Positions 44,295 to 52,220 of a stretch of DNA of 64,000 nt are shown piece by piece. Position 1 is the first letter of the stretch. Each line of letters begins with the position of its first letter. The DNA is from CAWFMO01 sp963817065 (lineage in GTDB: Bacteria > Actinomycetota > Thermoleophilia > Solirubrobacterales > 70-9). The stretch lies in the NCBI GenBank assembly GCA_963817065.1, contig CAWFMO010000001.1, positions 1,674,001 through 1,738,000 on the forward strand. The letters run 5' to 3'. The notes under the pieces were generated by a model that made no database searches, was not told where the DNA came from, and was given only the letters and a program-made list of their open reading frames with translations. A program made the position numbers and the translations under genes.

Positions 44295-45353
44295 TCAGCC
44301 GACGACGGTCAGCTGCTTCGAAAGCGCGCTCAGGCTCCTCGTGCCCTCGTCGGTGACGACGACGAGGTCCTCGATCCGGACCCCGAGCTCGCCCGGGAGG
44401 TAGACCCCGGGCTCGACCGTGACCACGTTGCCGGGGACGAGTGTGTCCTCGGAGCGCACCGAGAGCGTCGGGCCCTCGTGGACGTCGAGCCCGACACCGT
44501 GGCCGAGCCCGTGCCCGAAGCGCTCCCCGTGCCCGGCCTCGTCGATGATCTCGCGCGCGACCGCGTCGACGGCGACGCCCTCGGCGCCGGGCACGACGGC
44601 CTCGAGCGCGGCGGCCTGGGCGCGGCGGACGAGCTCGTAGACCTCGCGCCCCCGCTCTCCCAGCTCGCCGGTCGCGAAGGTACGGGTGCAGTCCGAGCAG
44701 TAGCCGTCGAGCAAGGCGCCCATGTCGAAGACGACGAGCTCGCCCTCGCCGATCGTCCGCTCGCCGGGCTCTGCGTGGGGCTGGGCCCCGGTCGGGCCGG
44801 CGGCGACGATCGCCGGAAACGACGGCTCGGCGCCGAGCTCGCGGATCCGCGCCTCGGCGGCGCGTGCGACCTCGCGCTCGCTGCGCCCCGCGAGCCCGCG
44901 CTCGAGGCTCCATTCGTAAACCTCGTCGGTCAAGCGCGCCGCGGCCGCGATCGCCTCGATCTCTTCGGGGTCCTTGACCTTGCGCAGCTCCTCGACCAGG
45001 TCGCCCGCCGGGGCGAGGGTGAGGTCGCCGCTCGCCTTCTCCTCGAGCTGCTTGAGCTGCCTGACGGTCACGTGTGCGTCCTCGAAGCCGAGCTTGCCCT
45101 TCGCGCGCTCGAACACGTGCGGCAACAGCTCGCGCCCGACCTCGGGACGCTCCCACTCCTCGCCGACCTCCTCGGCCGCGCGCTCGACGTAGCGGAAGTC
45201 GGTCAGGAAGACGCGCAGCCCCGGGCCGACGAGGACCGCGGCGTTGGTGCCGCCGAAGCCGGTCAGGTAGCGGATGTTGGTCAGGTCGGTGACCAGCAGA
45301 GCGTCGAGCTCCTTCTCCGCGACCAGGGCCTCGAGCTTGTCGGCGCGGCTCAC
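44295..45353 (-). CDS. pepQ: Xaa-Pro aminopeptidase/dipeptidase (M24)
   Basis: 352 residues. A creatinase-like N-terminal domain (LDALLVTDLTNIRYLTGFGG) is followed by the pita-bread domain with metal ligands in ELVVFDMGALLDGYCSDCTR (two Asp), FGHGLGHGVGLDVHEGP (His), VVTVEPGVYLPG (Glu) and VRIEDLVVVTDEG (Glu). It cleaves at the N side of proline in peptides. GTG 45353 overlaps the aroQ stop as GTGA. The aroQ-pepQ order is typical of actinobacteria; here efp, normally next, is separated by the PHP, SDR and DUF2630 genes. Confidence 0.92.
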   Translation of the reverse strand: MSRADKLEALVAEKELDALLVTDLTNIRYLTGFGGTNAAVLVGPGLRVFLTDFRYVERAAEEVGEEWERPEVGRELLPHVFERAKGKLGFEDAHVTVRQLKQLEEKASGDLTLAPAGDLVEELRKVKDPEEIEAIAAAARLTDEVYEWSLERGLAGRSEREVARAAEARIRELGAEPSFPAIVAAGPTGAQPHAEPGERTIGEGELVVFDMGALLDGYCSDCTRTFATGELGERGREVYELVRRAQAAALEAVVPGAEGVAVDAVAREIIDEAGHGERFGHGLGHGVGLDVHEGPTLSVRSEDTLVPGNVVTVEPGVYLPGELGVRIEDLVVVTDEGTRSLSALSKQLTVVG

Positions 45354-45814
45354 TTCTTCGAGTCCAGCTTCTTCGCCAGGATCTCGAGCGCCTCCTTGTA
45401 GCCCTCTACCTTCTTTCCCGAGATCGCCGCGAGCACGAGGTCGAGGTCCTCGAAGACCGAATGGCGGCGCCACTTCTCGCGCTTTGTCACGTCGGAGAGG
45501 TGGACCTCGATCACGGGCAGCCCGGCGAACTCGAGCGCGTCGCGGATCGCGTAGCTGTAGTGGGTCCAGGCCCCGGCGTTGATGATCGCGCCGTCGGCGG
45601 TCTCCGGCAGCCGGTGCAGGTACTCGATGAACTCGCCCTCGTGGTTGGTCTGGAAGAAGATCGCCTCGAGCCCGAGGTCCCTCCCCCAGCCCCTGACCTC
45701 GCGCTGGATCTGGGACAGGCTCAGGTCTCCGTAGTGCTCGGGGTCGCGGCCGCCGAGCTGGTCGAGGTTCGCCCCGTGCAGGATCGCGACCCGGTTTCGG
45801 GATCCGGTGGCCAT
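45350..45814 (-). CDS. aroQ: 3-dehydroquinate dehydratase, type II
   Basis: 154 residues, normal length. VAILHGANLDQLGGRDPEHY carries the active-site region (normally NLN-LGxR-P-YG), with Tyr in EHYGD; FFQTNHEGEFIEYLHRLP and ADGAIINAGAWTHYSYAIRD (Asn, His) and IEVHLSDVTKREKWRRHSVF complete it. It converts 3-dehydroquinate to 3-dehydroshikimate. The start overlaps the aroKB stop (TGATG) and the end overlaps pepQ (GTGA), so aroC-aroKB-aroQ-pepQ is one tightly coupled operon. Confidence 0.95.
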   Translation of the reverse strand: MATGSRNRVAILHGANLDQLGGRDPEHYGDLSLSQIQREVRGWGRDLGLEAIFFQTNHEGEFIEYLHRLPETADGAIINAGAWTHYSYAIRDALEFAGLPVIEVHLSDVTKREKWRRHSVFEDLDLVLAAISGKKVEGYKEALEILAKKLDSKK

Positions 45815-47382
45815 CAGCTCTCGGTCAGCTCTTCCACGGCGGCCCTGACCCTATCCGGCTCCACGCGCTCGCCCCAGCGGGGCTCGCCGGGGGTCTCGAG
45901 CAGGACGAAGCCGAGGCCCTCGCCGGTGCGCTTCTTGTCGCGCCCGGTCGCCTCGAGAACGACGTCGACGTCGACCGCGCCGTCGAGGGCGACCGGCAGC
46001 CCGTGGGCCTCGAGCGAGCCCCGTACCCGCTCACGGAGCTCGTCGGCGTCGGAGAGCCGCAGCGCCGCGAGCAGCCCGAGCCCGACCGCCTCGCCGTGCC
46101 GGTAGCGCGAGTAGCCGCTCGCGGACTCGATCGCGTGGCCGACGGTGTGGCCGAGGTTGAGCGTCGCGCGGCGGCCCGCGTCGCGCTCGTCGGCGGCGAC
46201 GACCTCGATCTTCGCCCGCGCGCAGGCAAACACGATCTCCGCCAGCTCGCGCCGGTCGCCTTCGCGCACGAGCCCGAGGAAGTCGATCCCCTCGACCCGC
46301 TTCCAGAGCTCGCCGCCGGCGATCAGCGCCGTCTTCAGCACCTCAACGAAGCCCGCCGCGATCTCGGGCTCGGGGAGGGTCGCCAGAGTCGCCGGGTCGG
46401 CGAGCACCGCTTCCGGCTGGTGGTAGGCGCCGACGTAGTTCTTCGCCTCGGGGAGGTCGACGCCGGTCTTGCCGCCGTAGGCCGAGTCGACCTGGGCGAC
46501 GACCGTGGTCGGCAGCTGGGCCAGCGGCGCTCCGCGCTGGTAGGTCGCGGCGACGAAGCCCGCGAGGTCGCCGGTGACTCCGCCGCCGAAGGCGAGGATC
46601 TGGTCGTCGCGGCGGGCGCCGGCATCGGCGAGCGCGCGCAGCAGCGTCTCGGCCTCGGCGAGGGTCTTGCGCTCCTCGCCCGCGTCGATCTCGAGCGTCG
46701 CCTCGACACCGGGCAGCAGGTCGGCGTGGTGTGCGAGCGCGTCGCGATCGCCGATCAGGAAGCGGCGGCGCTCGGGGTCGGCGATCTCGAGCAGCCCGAC
46801 CGCGCCCTCGCCGACGATCGCCGGGTAGGAGCCGCCGTCGGACGCCGCCCAGGCGAGCCTCGCCGCCGGGGCGGAGCGCAGCGCATCGAGCCACGGCGCC
46901 GCGGCGGCGCCGATCTCGGCGCCGCCCTCGGGAAGGATCGCCCGCGCGGTCGCCTCGTAGAGCGGCATCCGCTCGCGGTGGCGGCGGGCGAACTCTTCGC
47001 GATCGACCGCCAGCGGCCGGCCGCTGTCGCGCGAGCGCTCCCAGGCGTCCTCTTCAGAAACCTGGCACCACGCGACCACGTGGCCCGCGAGCGCCTCGCG
47101 GATCGGCTCGCTCTCGACCGCCCCGCCGCCCAGCGAAATGACCCCGCCCCGGCCCAGGAGGTCGAGGACGAGCTTCTCCTCGCGGCGGCGGAACTCCACC
47201 TCGCCCTCGCGCGCGAAGAAGTCGGCGATCGGCTCGCCGAGCTCGGCCTCGATCAGCGCGTCGGCGTCGAACGCCTCGACCCCGAGCCGCTCGGCCGCAC
47301 CACCGGCGGCCTCGCTCTTGCCGGCGGCCATGAAGCCCGTGAAGACGATGGCCGCCGGATCACCTTTCGTTACCTCCGCCAC
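45814..47382 (-). CDS. aroKB: Bifunctional shikimate kinase / 3-dehydroquinate synthase
   Basis: 522 residues. Residues 1-165 are a shikimate kinase: P-loop GFMAAGKS (16-23), DADALIEAELGEPIADFFAR, FRRREEKLVLDLL, ISLGGGAVES and SGRPLAVDREEFARRHRERM. The rest is 3-dehydroquinate synthase: ILAFGGGVTGDLAGFVAATY, PTTVVAQVDSAYGGKTGVDL, AKNYVGAYHQPEAVLADPAT, NLGHTVGHAIESASGYSRYR, HGEAVGLGLLAALRLS with metal-binding Glu/His. The two are separate genes (aroK, aroB) in mycobacteria; fused forms are known elsewhere. ATG 47382 overlaps the end of aroC by 13 bases. Confidence 0.94.
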   Translation of the reverse strand: MAEVTKGDPAAIVFTGFMAAGKSEAAGGAAERLGVEAFDADALIEAELGEPIADFFAREGEVEFRRREEKLVLDLLGRGGVISLGGGAVESEPIREALAGHVVAWCQVSEEDAWERSRDSGRPLAVDREEFARRHRERMPLYEATARAILPEGGAEIGAAAAPWLDALRSAPAARLAWAASDGGSYPAIVGEGAVGLLEIADPERRRFLIGDRDALAHHADLLPGVEATLEIDAGEERKTLAEAETLLRALADAGARRDDQILAFGGGVTGDLAGFVAATYQRGAPLAQLPTTVVAQVDSAYGGKTGVDLPEAKNYVGAYHQPEAVLADPATLATLPEPEIAAGFVEVLKTALIAGGELWKRVEGIDFLGLVREGDRRELAEIVFACARAKIEVVAADERDAGRRATLNLGHTVGHAIESASGYSRYRHGEAVGLGLLAALRLSDADELRERVRGSLEAHGLPVALDGAVDVDVVLEATGRDKKRTGEGLGFVLLETPGEPRWGERVEPDRVRAAVEELTES

Positions 47383-48539
47383 CCGATCCGCTCCTTGTAT
47401 GCGGCGAGCGCGGCGTGCACGTCGTCGATGTGGTCGCCGCCGAACTTCTCGCGGTAGGCGCCGGCGAGGGTGAGCGCGACCATCGCTTCGCCGACGACCG
47501 CGGCCGCAGGGACGACGGTCGAGTCGGTGCGCTCCTTGTGCGCGGCCTCGGCCTGCTTGGTCTCGGTGTCGACCGAGCGCAGCGGCTTGGTCAGGGTCGA
47601 GATCGGCTTGATCGCGGCCTGGACGACGAGGGCCTCGCCGTTCGTCATCCCGCCCTCGAGCCCGCCGGCCGAGTTGGTCTCGCGGAAGTAGCCGCGCTCC
47701 TCGTCGTGGAAGATTTCGTCGTGGGCCTCGGAGCCGGGGCGCCCGGCGACCTCCCAGGCGGGGCCGATCGTCACGCCCTTGATCGACTGGATCGACGCGA
47801 CCGCCTGGGCCAGGCGGCCGTCGAGCTTCAGGTCCCAGGAGACGTGCGAGCCGAGTCCCGGGACGAGACCGAAGGAGCGGACCTCGAAGCTGCCGCCGAG
47901 GCTCTCGTTGGCCTTGCGCAGCCGGTTGACCTCCTCGACCATCTCCTCCGAGGTGGCCGCGTCGAGGCAGCGGACCGGCGAGTCGTCGACGCCCTCGAAG
48001 TCGGCGAGCCCCGGCTCGCCCCCGGGAGCGCGGACCGAGCCCATCTGCAGCACGCGCGAGCGGATCTCGACCCCGAGCGCGGTCAGGAATGCCTTCGCCA
48101 GGGTGCCCGCGGCGACGCGCGCCGCGGTCTCGCGGGCGCTCGCGCGCTCGAGGACGTTGCGCAGATCACTGTGGCCGTACTTCTGCATCCCGGCGAGGTC
48201 GGCGTGCCCGGGGCGGGGAAGCGTGATCTCCTTGATCTCCGCCTCCGGCGACTCCAATGGCCAGGGGCTCATCCGCTCCTCCCAGTTCTCGTAGTCGCGG
48301 TTTGCGACGAGAACGGCGATCGGGCTGCCGAGCGTGCGCCCGTGGCGGACGCCGGAGCGGATCTCGACCGAATCCGACTCGATCTTCATTCGCCCGCCGC
48401 GCCCGTGGCCGAGCTGGCGCCGGGCCATATCGCGATCGAGGACCTCGCGGTCGAGCTCGAGGCCCGCGGGCAGGCCCTCGACGACCGCGACCAGGCCCGG
48501 CCCATGTGATTCGCCTGCTGTTACGAAACGAAATGCCAT
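47370..48539 (-). CDS. aroC: Chorismate synthase
   Basis: 389 residues. RFVTAGESHGPGLVAVVEGL at the N-terminus and RQLGHGRGGRMKIESDSVEI, SARETAARVAAGTLAKAFL, and SAGGLEGGMTNGEALVVQAA (FMN and substrate site) are the standard motifs; the family signature RSVDTETKQAEAAHKERTDS follows. It closes the shikimate pathway by making chorismate. ATG 48539 has no ribosome site; TATAGC ends 8 bases upstream, so it is probably leaderless and heads the aroC-aroKB-aroQ-pepQ operon. Confidence 0.96.
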   Translation of the reverse strand: MAFRFVTAGESHGPGLVAVVEGLPAGLELDREVLDRDMARRQLGHGRGGRMKIESDSVEIRSGVRHGRTLGSPIAVLVANRDYENWEERMSPWPLESPEAEIKEITLPRPGHADLAGMQKYGHSDLRNVLERASARETAARVAAGTLAKAFLTALGVEIRSRVLQMGSVRAPGGEPGLADFEGVDDSPVRCLDAATSEEMVEEVNRLRKANESLGGSFEVRSFGLVPGLGSHVSWDLKLDGRLAQAVASIQSIKGVTIGPAWEVAGRPGSEAHDEIFHDEERGYFRETNSAGGLEGGMTNGEALVVQAAIKPISTLTKPLRSVDTETKQAEAAHKERTDSTVVPAAAVVGEAMVALTLAGAYREKFGGDHIDDVHAALAAYKERIGWRR

Positions 48540-48547
48540 GTGGCAAG

Positions 48548-48553
48548 GCTATA
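48548..48553 (-). promoter_or_regulatory. -10 element of aroC (leaderless)
   Basis: TATAGC on the minus strand, 8 bases before ATG 48539, with no ribosome site between. Confidence 0.45.
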
Positions 48554-48594
48554 GACGGGGCGTTTCCGCGCCGGTAGCGCGGTTGCGCGGGGTG

Positions 48595-48600
48595 TAGGCT
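48595..48600 (+). promoter_or_regulatory. -10 element before the GAP-family gene
   Basis: TG-TAGGCT (extended -10) lies 6 bases before a GTG at 48607. This start would be out of frame with the recognisable protein by one base; see the gene entry. Confidence 0.35.
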
Positions 48601-48668
48601 GGCTCCGTGGATCGGGGAGAGACCACTGCGCGAGGGGATCGCTCGTCGGCCTCGTAAAGATCATCCCG

Positions 48669-49262
48669 ATGGCGTTCGTGATGATCGCCGGTCCGCAGAT
48701 CCTCAGCGCGATCTTCCTCGCCACAAGCGAACGCTGGCGGGCGAACTCGCTCGCATACGTCTCCGGCGCGGGGCTCTCGATCACCGCGATCGTCACGGTC
48801 GCCTATCTGCTCGGAGACGGCGCCAAGGACGCGGGCGCCTCGCGCGACACGCTCTACATCGTCGTGCTCGTACTCCTGATCGCCGCGGCGGTGCGCGTCT
48901 ACATGGGGCGCGAGGAGTCCGAGCCCCCGAAGTGGATGGGCAAGCTGCAAACAGCGAGCCCGAAGTTCTCGTTCAGGCTCGGGTTCCTGCTCCTCGGGGT
49001 CTTTCCGACCGACATCCTGACCTCGTTCGCGGTCGGCTCCTACCTCGCCAACCACGACGATCCCTGGTGGCATCTGCTCCCGTTCCTGGGCCTGACCCTG
49101 CTTTTCCTCGCGCTCCCCGCGCTGACGGTTCTCGCATTGGGCAAGCGGGGCCAGGCCCTGCTGCCCAAGGCACGCGACTGGATGAGCGAGAACTCGTGGG
49201 TCGTGAGCGAGGTCGTGATCGTGTTCTTCATCCTGATCACCGCCGACAGCCTCGCCGGGTAA
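48669..49262 (+). CDS. GAP/LysE-like membrane protein
   Basis: At least 197 residues with five or six hydrophobic segments: AGPQILSAIFLATSERWRAN, SLAYVSGAGLSITAIVTVAY, TLYIVVLVLLIAAAVRVYMG, FRLGFLLLGVFPTDILTSFA and WVVSEVVIVFFILITADSLA. Proteins of this type (GAP, Sap) are linked in mycobacteria to transport of cell-wall glycopeptidolipids. ATG 48669 has no ribosome site, and family-like sequence (SLVGLVKIIP) is encoded just upstream in frame with no start codon. A leaderless-type GTG at 48607 would join this frame if one base were added in GGGG (48634-48637), so the true N-terminus may be hidden by an indel. Confidence 0.65.
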   Translation: MAFVMIAGPQILSAIFLATSERWRANSLAYVSGAGLSITAIVTVAYLLGDGAKDAGASRDTLYIVVLVLLIAAAVRVYMGREESEPPKWMGKLQTASPKFSFRLGFLLLGVFPTDILTSFAVGSYLANHDDPWWHLLPFLGLTLLFLALPALTVLALGKRGQALLPKARDWMSENSWVVSEVVIVFFILITADSLAG

Positions 49263-49289
49263 CGCACAACCCCACATGAGTGCGAGCGC

Positions 49290-50450
49290 ATGAGCGTGAT
49301 CGACGAGACATCACTGCTGGTGATCATCGTCGCCTCGAGCCTCGCCGGGCTCGCGGTGGTGCTGTTCGGCCGCAGGGTCGCGATCCCGGTCGTCGTCCTC
49401 GAGCTCCTGCTCGGGATCGTGATCGGGCCCGAGGTCTTCGGTCTCGCGGAGGTCGACCCGACGACCGAGTTCCTCGGTCAGCTCGGGCTCGGGATGCTGT
49501 TCTTCTTCGCCGGCTACGAGATCGACTTCGAGCGGATCCGCGGGCGGCCGCTGAAGCTCGCCGGGATCGGCTGGGCGCTCTCGCTCGTGCTCGCCTACGG
49601 GCTCGGCGGCGCGCTCGCCGCGGCGGGCGTCGTCGTCTCCTACCTCTACACGGGCTCGGCGATGGCGACGACCGCGATCGGGACGCTGATCCCGATCCTC
49701 CGCGACAACCGCGAGCTGAGGACGCGCTGGGGCACCTACCTGCTCGCCGCCGGCGCGGTCGGCGAGTTCGGGCCGATCCTGCTGATCACGCTCCTGCTCT
49801 CGACCACGCACCCCGCCTCCGAGGCGCTGGTGCTGGGGGCGTTCGTCGCGCTCGCCGTGCTCGCGGGGATCCTCGCCGTGCGCTCGGCCTGGAAGGGCTG
49901 GCCGCTGGTCGAGCGCACGCTCGAGAGCTCGAGCCAGCTCGCGGTGCGGCTCGCGATCCTGCTCGTCTTCGGGCTCGTCGCGCTCGCCGCAACGCTCGGC
50001 CTCGATCTGCTGCTCGGCGGCTTCGTCGCCGGGATGATCACCAGGGTCGCGCTGCGCGGGCGCGAGGTCGCGGTCTTCGAGTCGAAGCTGACCGCGGTCG
50101 GCTACGGGCTGCTGATCCCGTTCTTCTTCATCACCAGCGGGATGGAGTTCGACCTCAGCTCGCTGGTCGAGAGCCCCTCGGCGATCCTCAAGCTGGTGAT
50201 GTTCGTCGGCCTGTTCCTGATCGTCCGCGGCGCGCCGGCTCTCTTCCTCTACCGCCCGGTGCTCCCCAAGCTGCGAGACCGGCTCTCGCTCGCCTTCTTC
50301 TCGTCGACCCAGCTGCCGCTCGTCGTCGCGATCACCTCGCTCGCGATCGACGCCGGCAAGATGCACCCCTCGACCGCCGCCGGGCTGGTCGGCGCGGCGA
50401 TCGTCTCGACCCTCGCCTTCCCGCTGATCGGCCTGCGGCTCAGGCGCTGA
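49290..50450 (+). CDS. Cation:proton antiporter, CPA2/Kef type
   Basis: 386 residues with about 12 hydrophobic segments of the Na_H_Exchanger fold: VVLELLLGIVIGPEVFGLAE, LGQLGLGMLFFFAGYEID, YTGSAMATTAIGTLIPILRD, GAVGEFGPILLITLLLS and LLIPFFFITSGMEFDLSSLV. It lacks the RCK (TrkA-N) domain of KefB/C. It exchanges Na+ or K+ for protons across the membrane. ATG 49290 lies 28 bases after the GAP gene, suggesting one transcript. Its end overlaps the convergent prepilin peptidase gene by 11 bases. Confidence 0.88.
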   Translation: MSVIDETSLLVIIVASSLAGLAVVLFGRRVAIPVVVLELLLGIVIGPEVFGLAEVDPTTEFLGQLGLGMLFFFAGYEIDFERIRGRPLKLAGIGWALSLVLAYGLGGALAAAGVVVSYLYTGSAMATTAIGTLIPILRDNRELRTRWGTYLLAAGAVGEFGPILLITLLLSTTHPASEALVLGAFVALAVLAGILAVRSAWKGWPLVERTLESSSQLAVRLAILLVFGLVALAATLGLDLLLGGFVAGMITRVALRGREVAVFESKLTAVGYGLLIPFFFITSGMEFDLSSLVESPSAILKLVMFVGLFLIVRGAPALFLYRPVLPKLRDRLSLAFFSSTQLPLVVAITSLAIDAGKMHPSTAAGLVGAAIVSTLAFPLIGLRLRR

Positions 50451-50898
50451 GCACGGCCGCGGCCGCGCCCAGGGCCAGGTAGGGCACGAACGGGATCGCC
50501 ATCTTGCGCGCCGCGATCCCGTGGCGGATCAGCATCAGCAGACCGGCGAGGGTCCCGGCGAGGAAGGCGGCGAGCAGGGCGGTGATCACCTCCCCGCCGA
50601 GGTAGAGGCCGAGCAGCCCGGCGAGCTTGACGTCGCCGAGCCCCATCGAACCCGGGCTGATCAGCGCCGGGCAGAGCAGGAAGCCGCCGGCGCCGAGCGC
50701 CCAGAGGGCGCGGGCGGGGAGCTCGGCGGGGTCGAGCAGCGCCAGCGTCGCCGCCGCGGTCAGCGCGCCGGCGAGAAGCGCGCGGTTGGGAACCGTGCGG
50801 GTGCGCAGGTCGGAGACGCTGCAGACCGCGAGCACGATCGCGAGCGTGACCGCCATGACCGCGGATGCCACCGGGTCGGCCGGCGAGGCGCTGCCCAT
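50440..50898 (-). CDS. Prepilin peptidase (A24), short form
   Basis: 152 residues, about five membrane segments. The two catalytic aspartates are in CSVSDLRTRTVPNRAL and SMGLGDVKLAGLLG (GxGD). It lacks the N-terminal methylase domain, like archaeal-type and TadV/CpaA-like peptidases that trim type IV pilin leaders. No pilin or assembly genes are in the window. Position next to aroE matches mycobacteria, where a prepilin peptidase lies between aroE and aroC. ATG 50898; longer in-frame versions lack support. Confidence 0.85.
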   Translation of the reverse strand: MGSASPADPVASAVMAVTLAIVLAVCSVSDLRTRTVPNRALLAGALTAAATLALLDPAELPARALWALGAGGFLLCPALISPGSMGLGDVKLAGLLGLYLGGEVITALLAAFLAGTLAGLLMLIRHGIAARKMAIPFVPYLALGAAAAVLSA

Positions 50899-50948
50899 AA
50901 CCTCTAGAGCGACAGGTGAGCGAACTTCTCCCCATCGGAAGCCGGTAA

Positions 50949-51395
50949 GTGGCGGCGCGTCGCCTGCTGATCGTGCTGCTGATCCTGCTCGCGATCTCGA
51001 CCGTCGGGACGCTCGCAATCGACCCGCCGCGCGAGGACGAACCGAAGACCGAGACCGAGCCCACGCCGCCGCCGACCGAACTGACCAAGGGGCCGGACGC
51101 CGGACGCCAGCTCGAGGCGGAGATCGAGGTCGAGGGAAAGAACGTCAAAGTGCTGCCGATCGAGGTCGGCGACCAGCTGCGGCTGCGGGTGCGCTCGCCG
51201 CGCCCCGACCAGGTCGAGATCCCGTCGCTGGGGCTGGTCGAGCCCGTCTCGGCGACCGGGCCGGCGATCTTCGATCTGCTGCTCGACCGGGCGGGGGACT
51301 ACGAGGTGCGGCTGATCGACGCCGGCCGGGTCATCGGCCGCCTCGACGTCAGCCGGGCAGCTCCGCCGGAACCAGCTCCAGAGAAGGGAACCTAG
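50949..51395 (+). CDS. Single-pass membrane-anchored protein of unknown function
   Basis: 148 residues. An N-terminal membrane anchor (RRLLIVLLILLAISTVGTLA) is followed by an acidic Pro/Glu/Thr linker and a small beta-rich domain (GKNVKVLPIEVGDQLRLRVR; FDLLLDRAGDYEVRLIDAGR) resembling cupredoxin-like or Ig-like folds; there are no copper ligands. It probably faces outward. GTG 50949 follows GGAAG. The gene diverges from the prepilin peptidase and its stop shares CTAG (51392-51395) with aroE on the other strand. I do not recognise the family. Confidence 0.65.
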   Translation: MAARRLLIVLLILLAISTVGTLAIDPPREDEPKTETEPTPPPTELTKGPDAGRQLEAEIEVEGKNVKVLPIEVGDQLRLRVRSPRPDQVEIPSLGLVEPVSATGPAIFDLLLDRAGDYEVRLIDAGRVIGRLDVSRAAPPEPAPEKGT

Positions 51396-52210
51396 CCCCG
51401 CGCGGCCGCGCGCATGGCGTCGAGCGGCGGCTCGTGCTCGCCGGGGCCGTAGGCGCGGTCGAGCCAGATCCGCAGCGACGCGGCGCCCTGGCGGACGAGC
51501 ATCTCGAAGCCGTCGATCGTCGCCGCGCCGCGCTCGCGCGCGGCGGCGAGCAGCTCGGTCTCGCCCGAGCCGTAGGCGATGTCGACGACGGTCTGGGCCG
51601 CGTGCAGCGAGCCTGGGACCAGGCTCAGCTCCTCGAGCCCGCCCTCCCCCATGCCGACCGTCGTCGTGTTGACGATCAGCTCGCGGTCGACGGCGTCGAG
51701 CGAGCCCTCGGGCTCGATCGCCTCGACCCCGAACTGCTCGGCGAGCTCGGCGGCCCGCTCCGGCGTCCGGTTCCAGATCTGGACCTCGGCGCCCTCGTCG
51801 GCGAGCGCCCAGACGATCGCCCGCGCCGCGCCGCCGGCGCCGAGCACGAGCGCCCGCTTGCCGCGCGGAGAGGAGTCGAGGGCGGCGAGGAACCCCGGCG
51901 CGTCGGTGTTCTCGGCCGCGATCCCGCCCGGGCCGAAGCTGAGCGTGTTCGCGGCGCCGATCAGCACCGCGTCCCCGCTGACATCGTCGGCGGCGGCGAG
52001 CGCGGCCTCCTTGTGGGGGACGGTGACGTTCGCGCCGAAGAAGCCCTCGCCCGGCATCGCCGCGACGCGGGCCGCGAAGTCCTCGGCCGAGACCTCGATC
52101 GCCTCGTAGCTCCACTCCTCGGCGAGCCCGAGCTCCTCGAGCGCCGCGGTCTGCATCGCCGGCGAGCGCGAGTGTTCGACGGGGTCGCCGAGCACGGCGA
52201 GGCGTTTCAT
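51392..52210 (-). CDS. aroE: Shikimate dehydrogenase
   Basis: 272 residues. Substrate site: VLGDPVEHSRSPAMQTAALE, and the catalytic Lys in GANVTVPHKEAALAAADDVS; cofactor site: RALVLGAGGAARAIVWALAD followed by WNRTPERAAELAEQF, an Arg favouring NADP. The end has VRQGAASLRIWLDRAYGPGE. It reduces 3-dehydroshikimate to shikimate with NADPH. The start codon (ATG 52210) lies 10 bases after the mltG stop, so ruvX-mltG-aroE are probably one transcript with alaS upstream. Confidence 0.95.
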   Translation of the reverse strand: MKRLAVLGDPVEHSRSPAMQTAALEELGLAEEWSYEAIEVSAEDFAARVAAMPGEGFFGANVTVPHKEAALAAADDVSGDAVLIGAANTLSFGPGGIAAENTDAPGFLAALDSSPRGKRALVLGAGGAARAIVWALADEGAEVQIWNRTPERAAELAEQFGVEAIEPEGSLDAVDRELIVNTTTVGMGEGGLEELSLVPGSLHAAQTVVDIAYGSGETELLAAARERGAATIDGFEMLVRQGAASLRIWLDRAYGPGEHEPPLDAMRAAARG

Positions 52211-52220
52211 CTGGCGGACG

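Noticed and set aside
45814..47382. AroK-AroB fusion as a novel protein
   Set aside because: Fused shikimate kinase/dehydroquinate synthase is already known from other bacteria, so it is annotated but not claimed as new.
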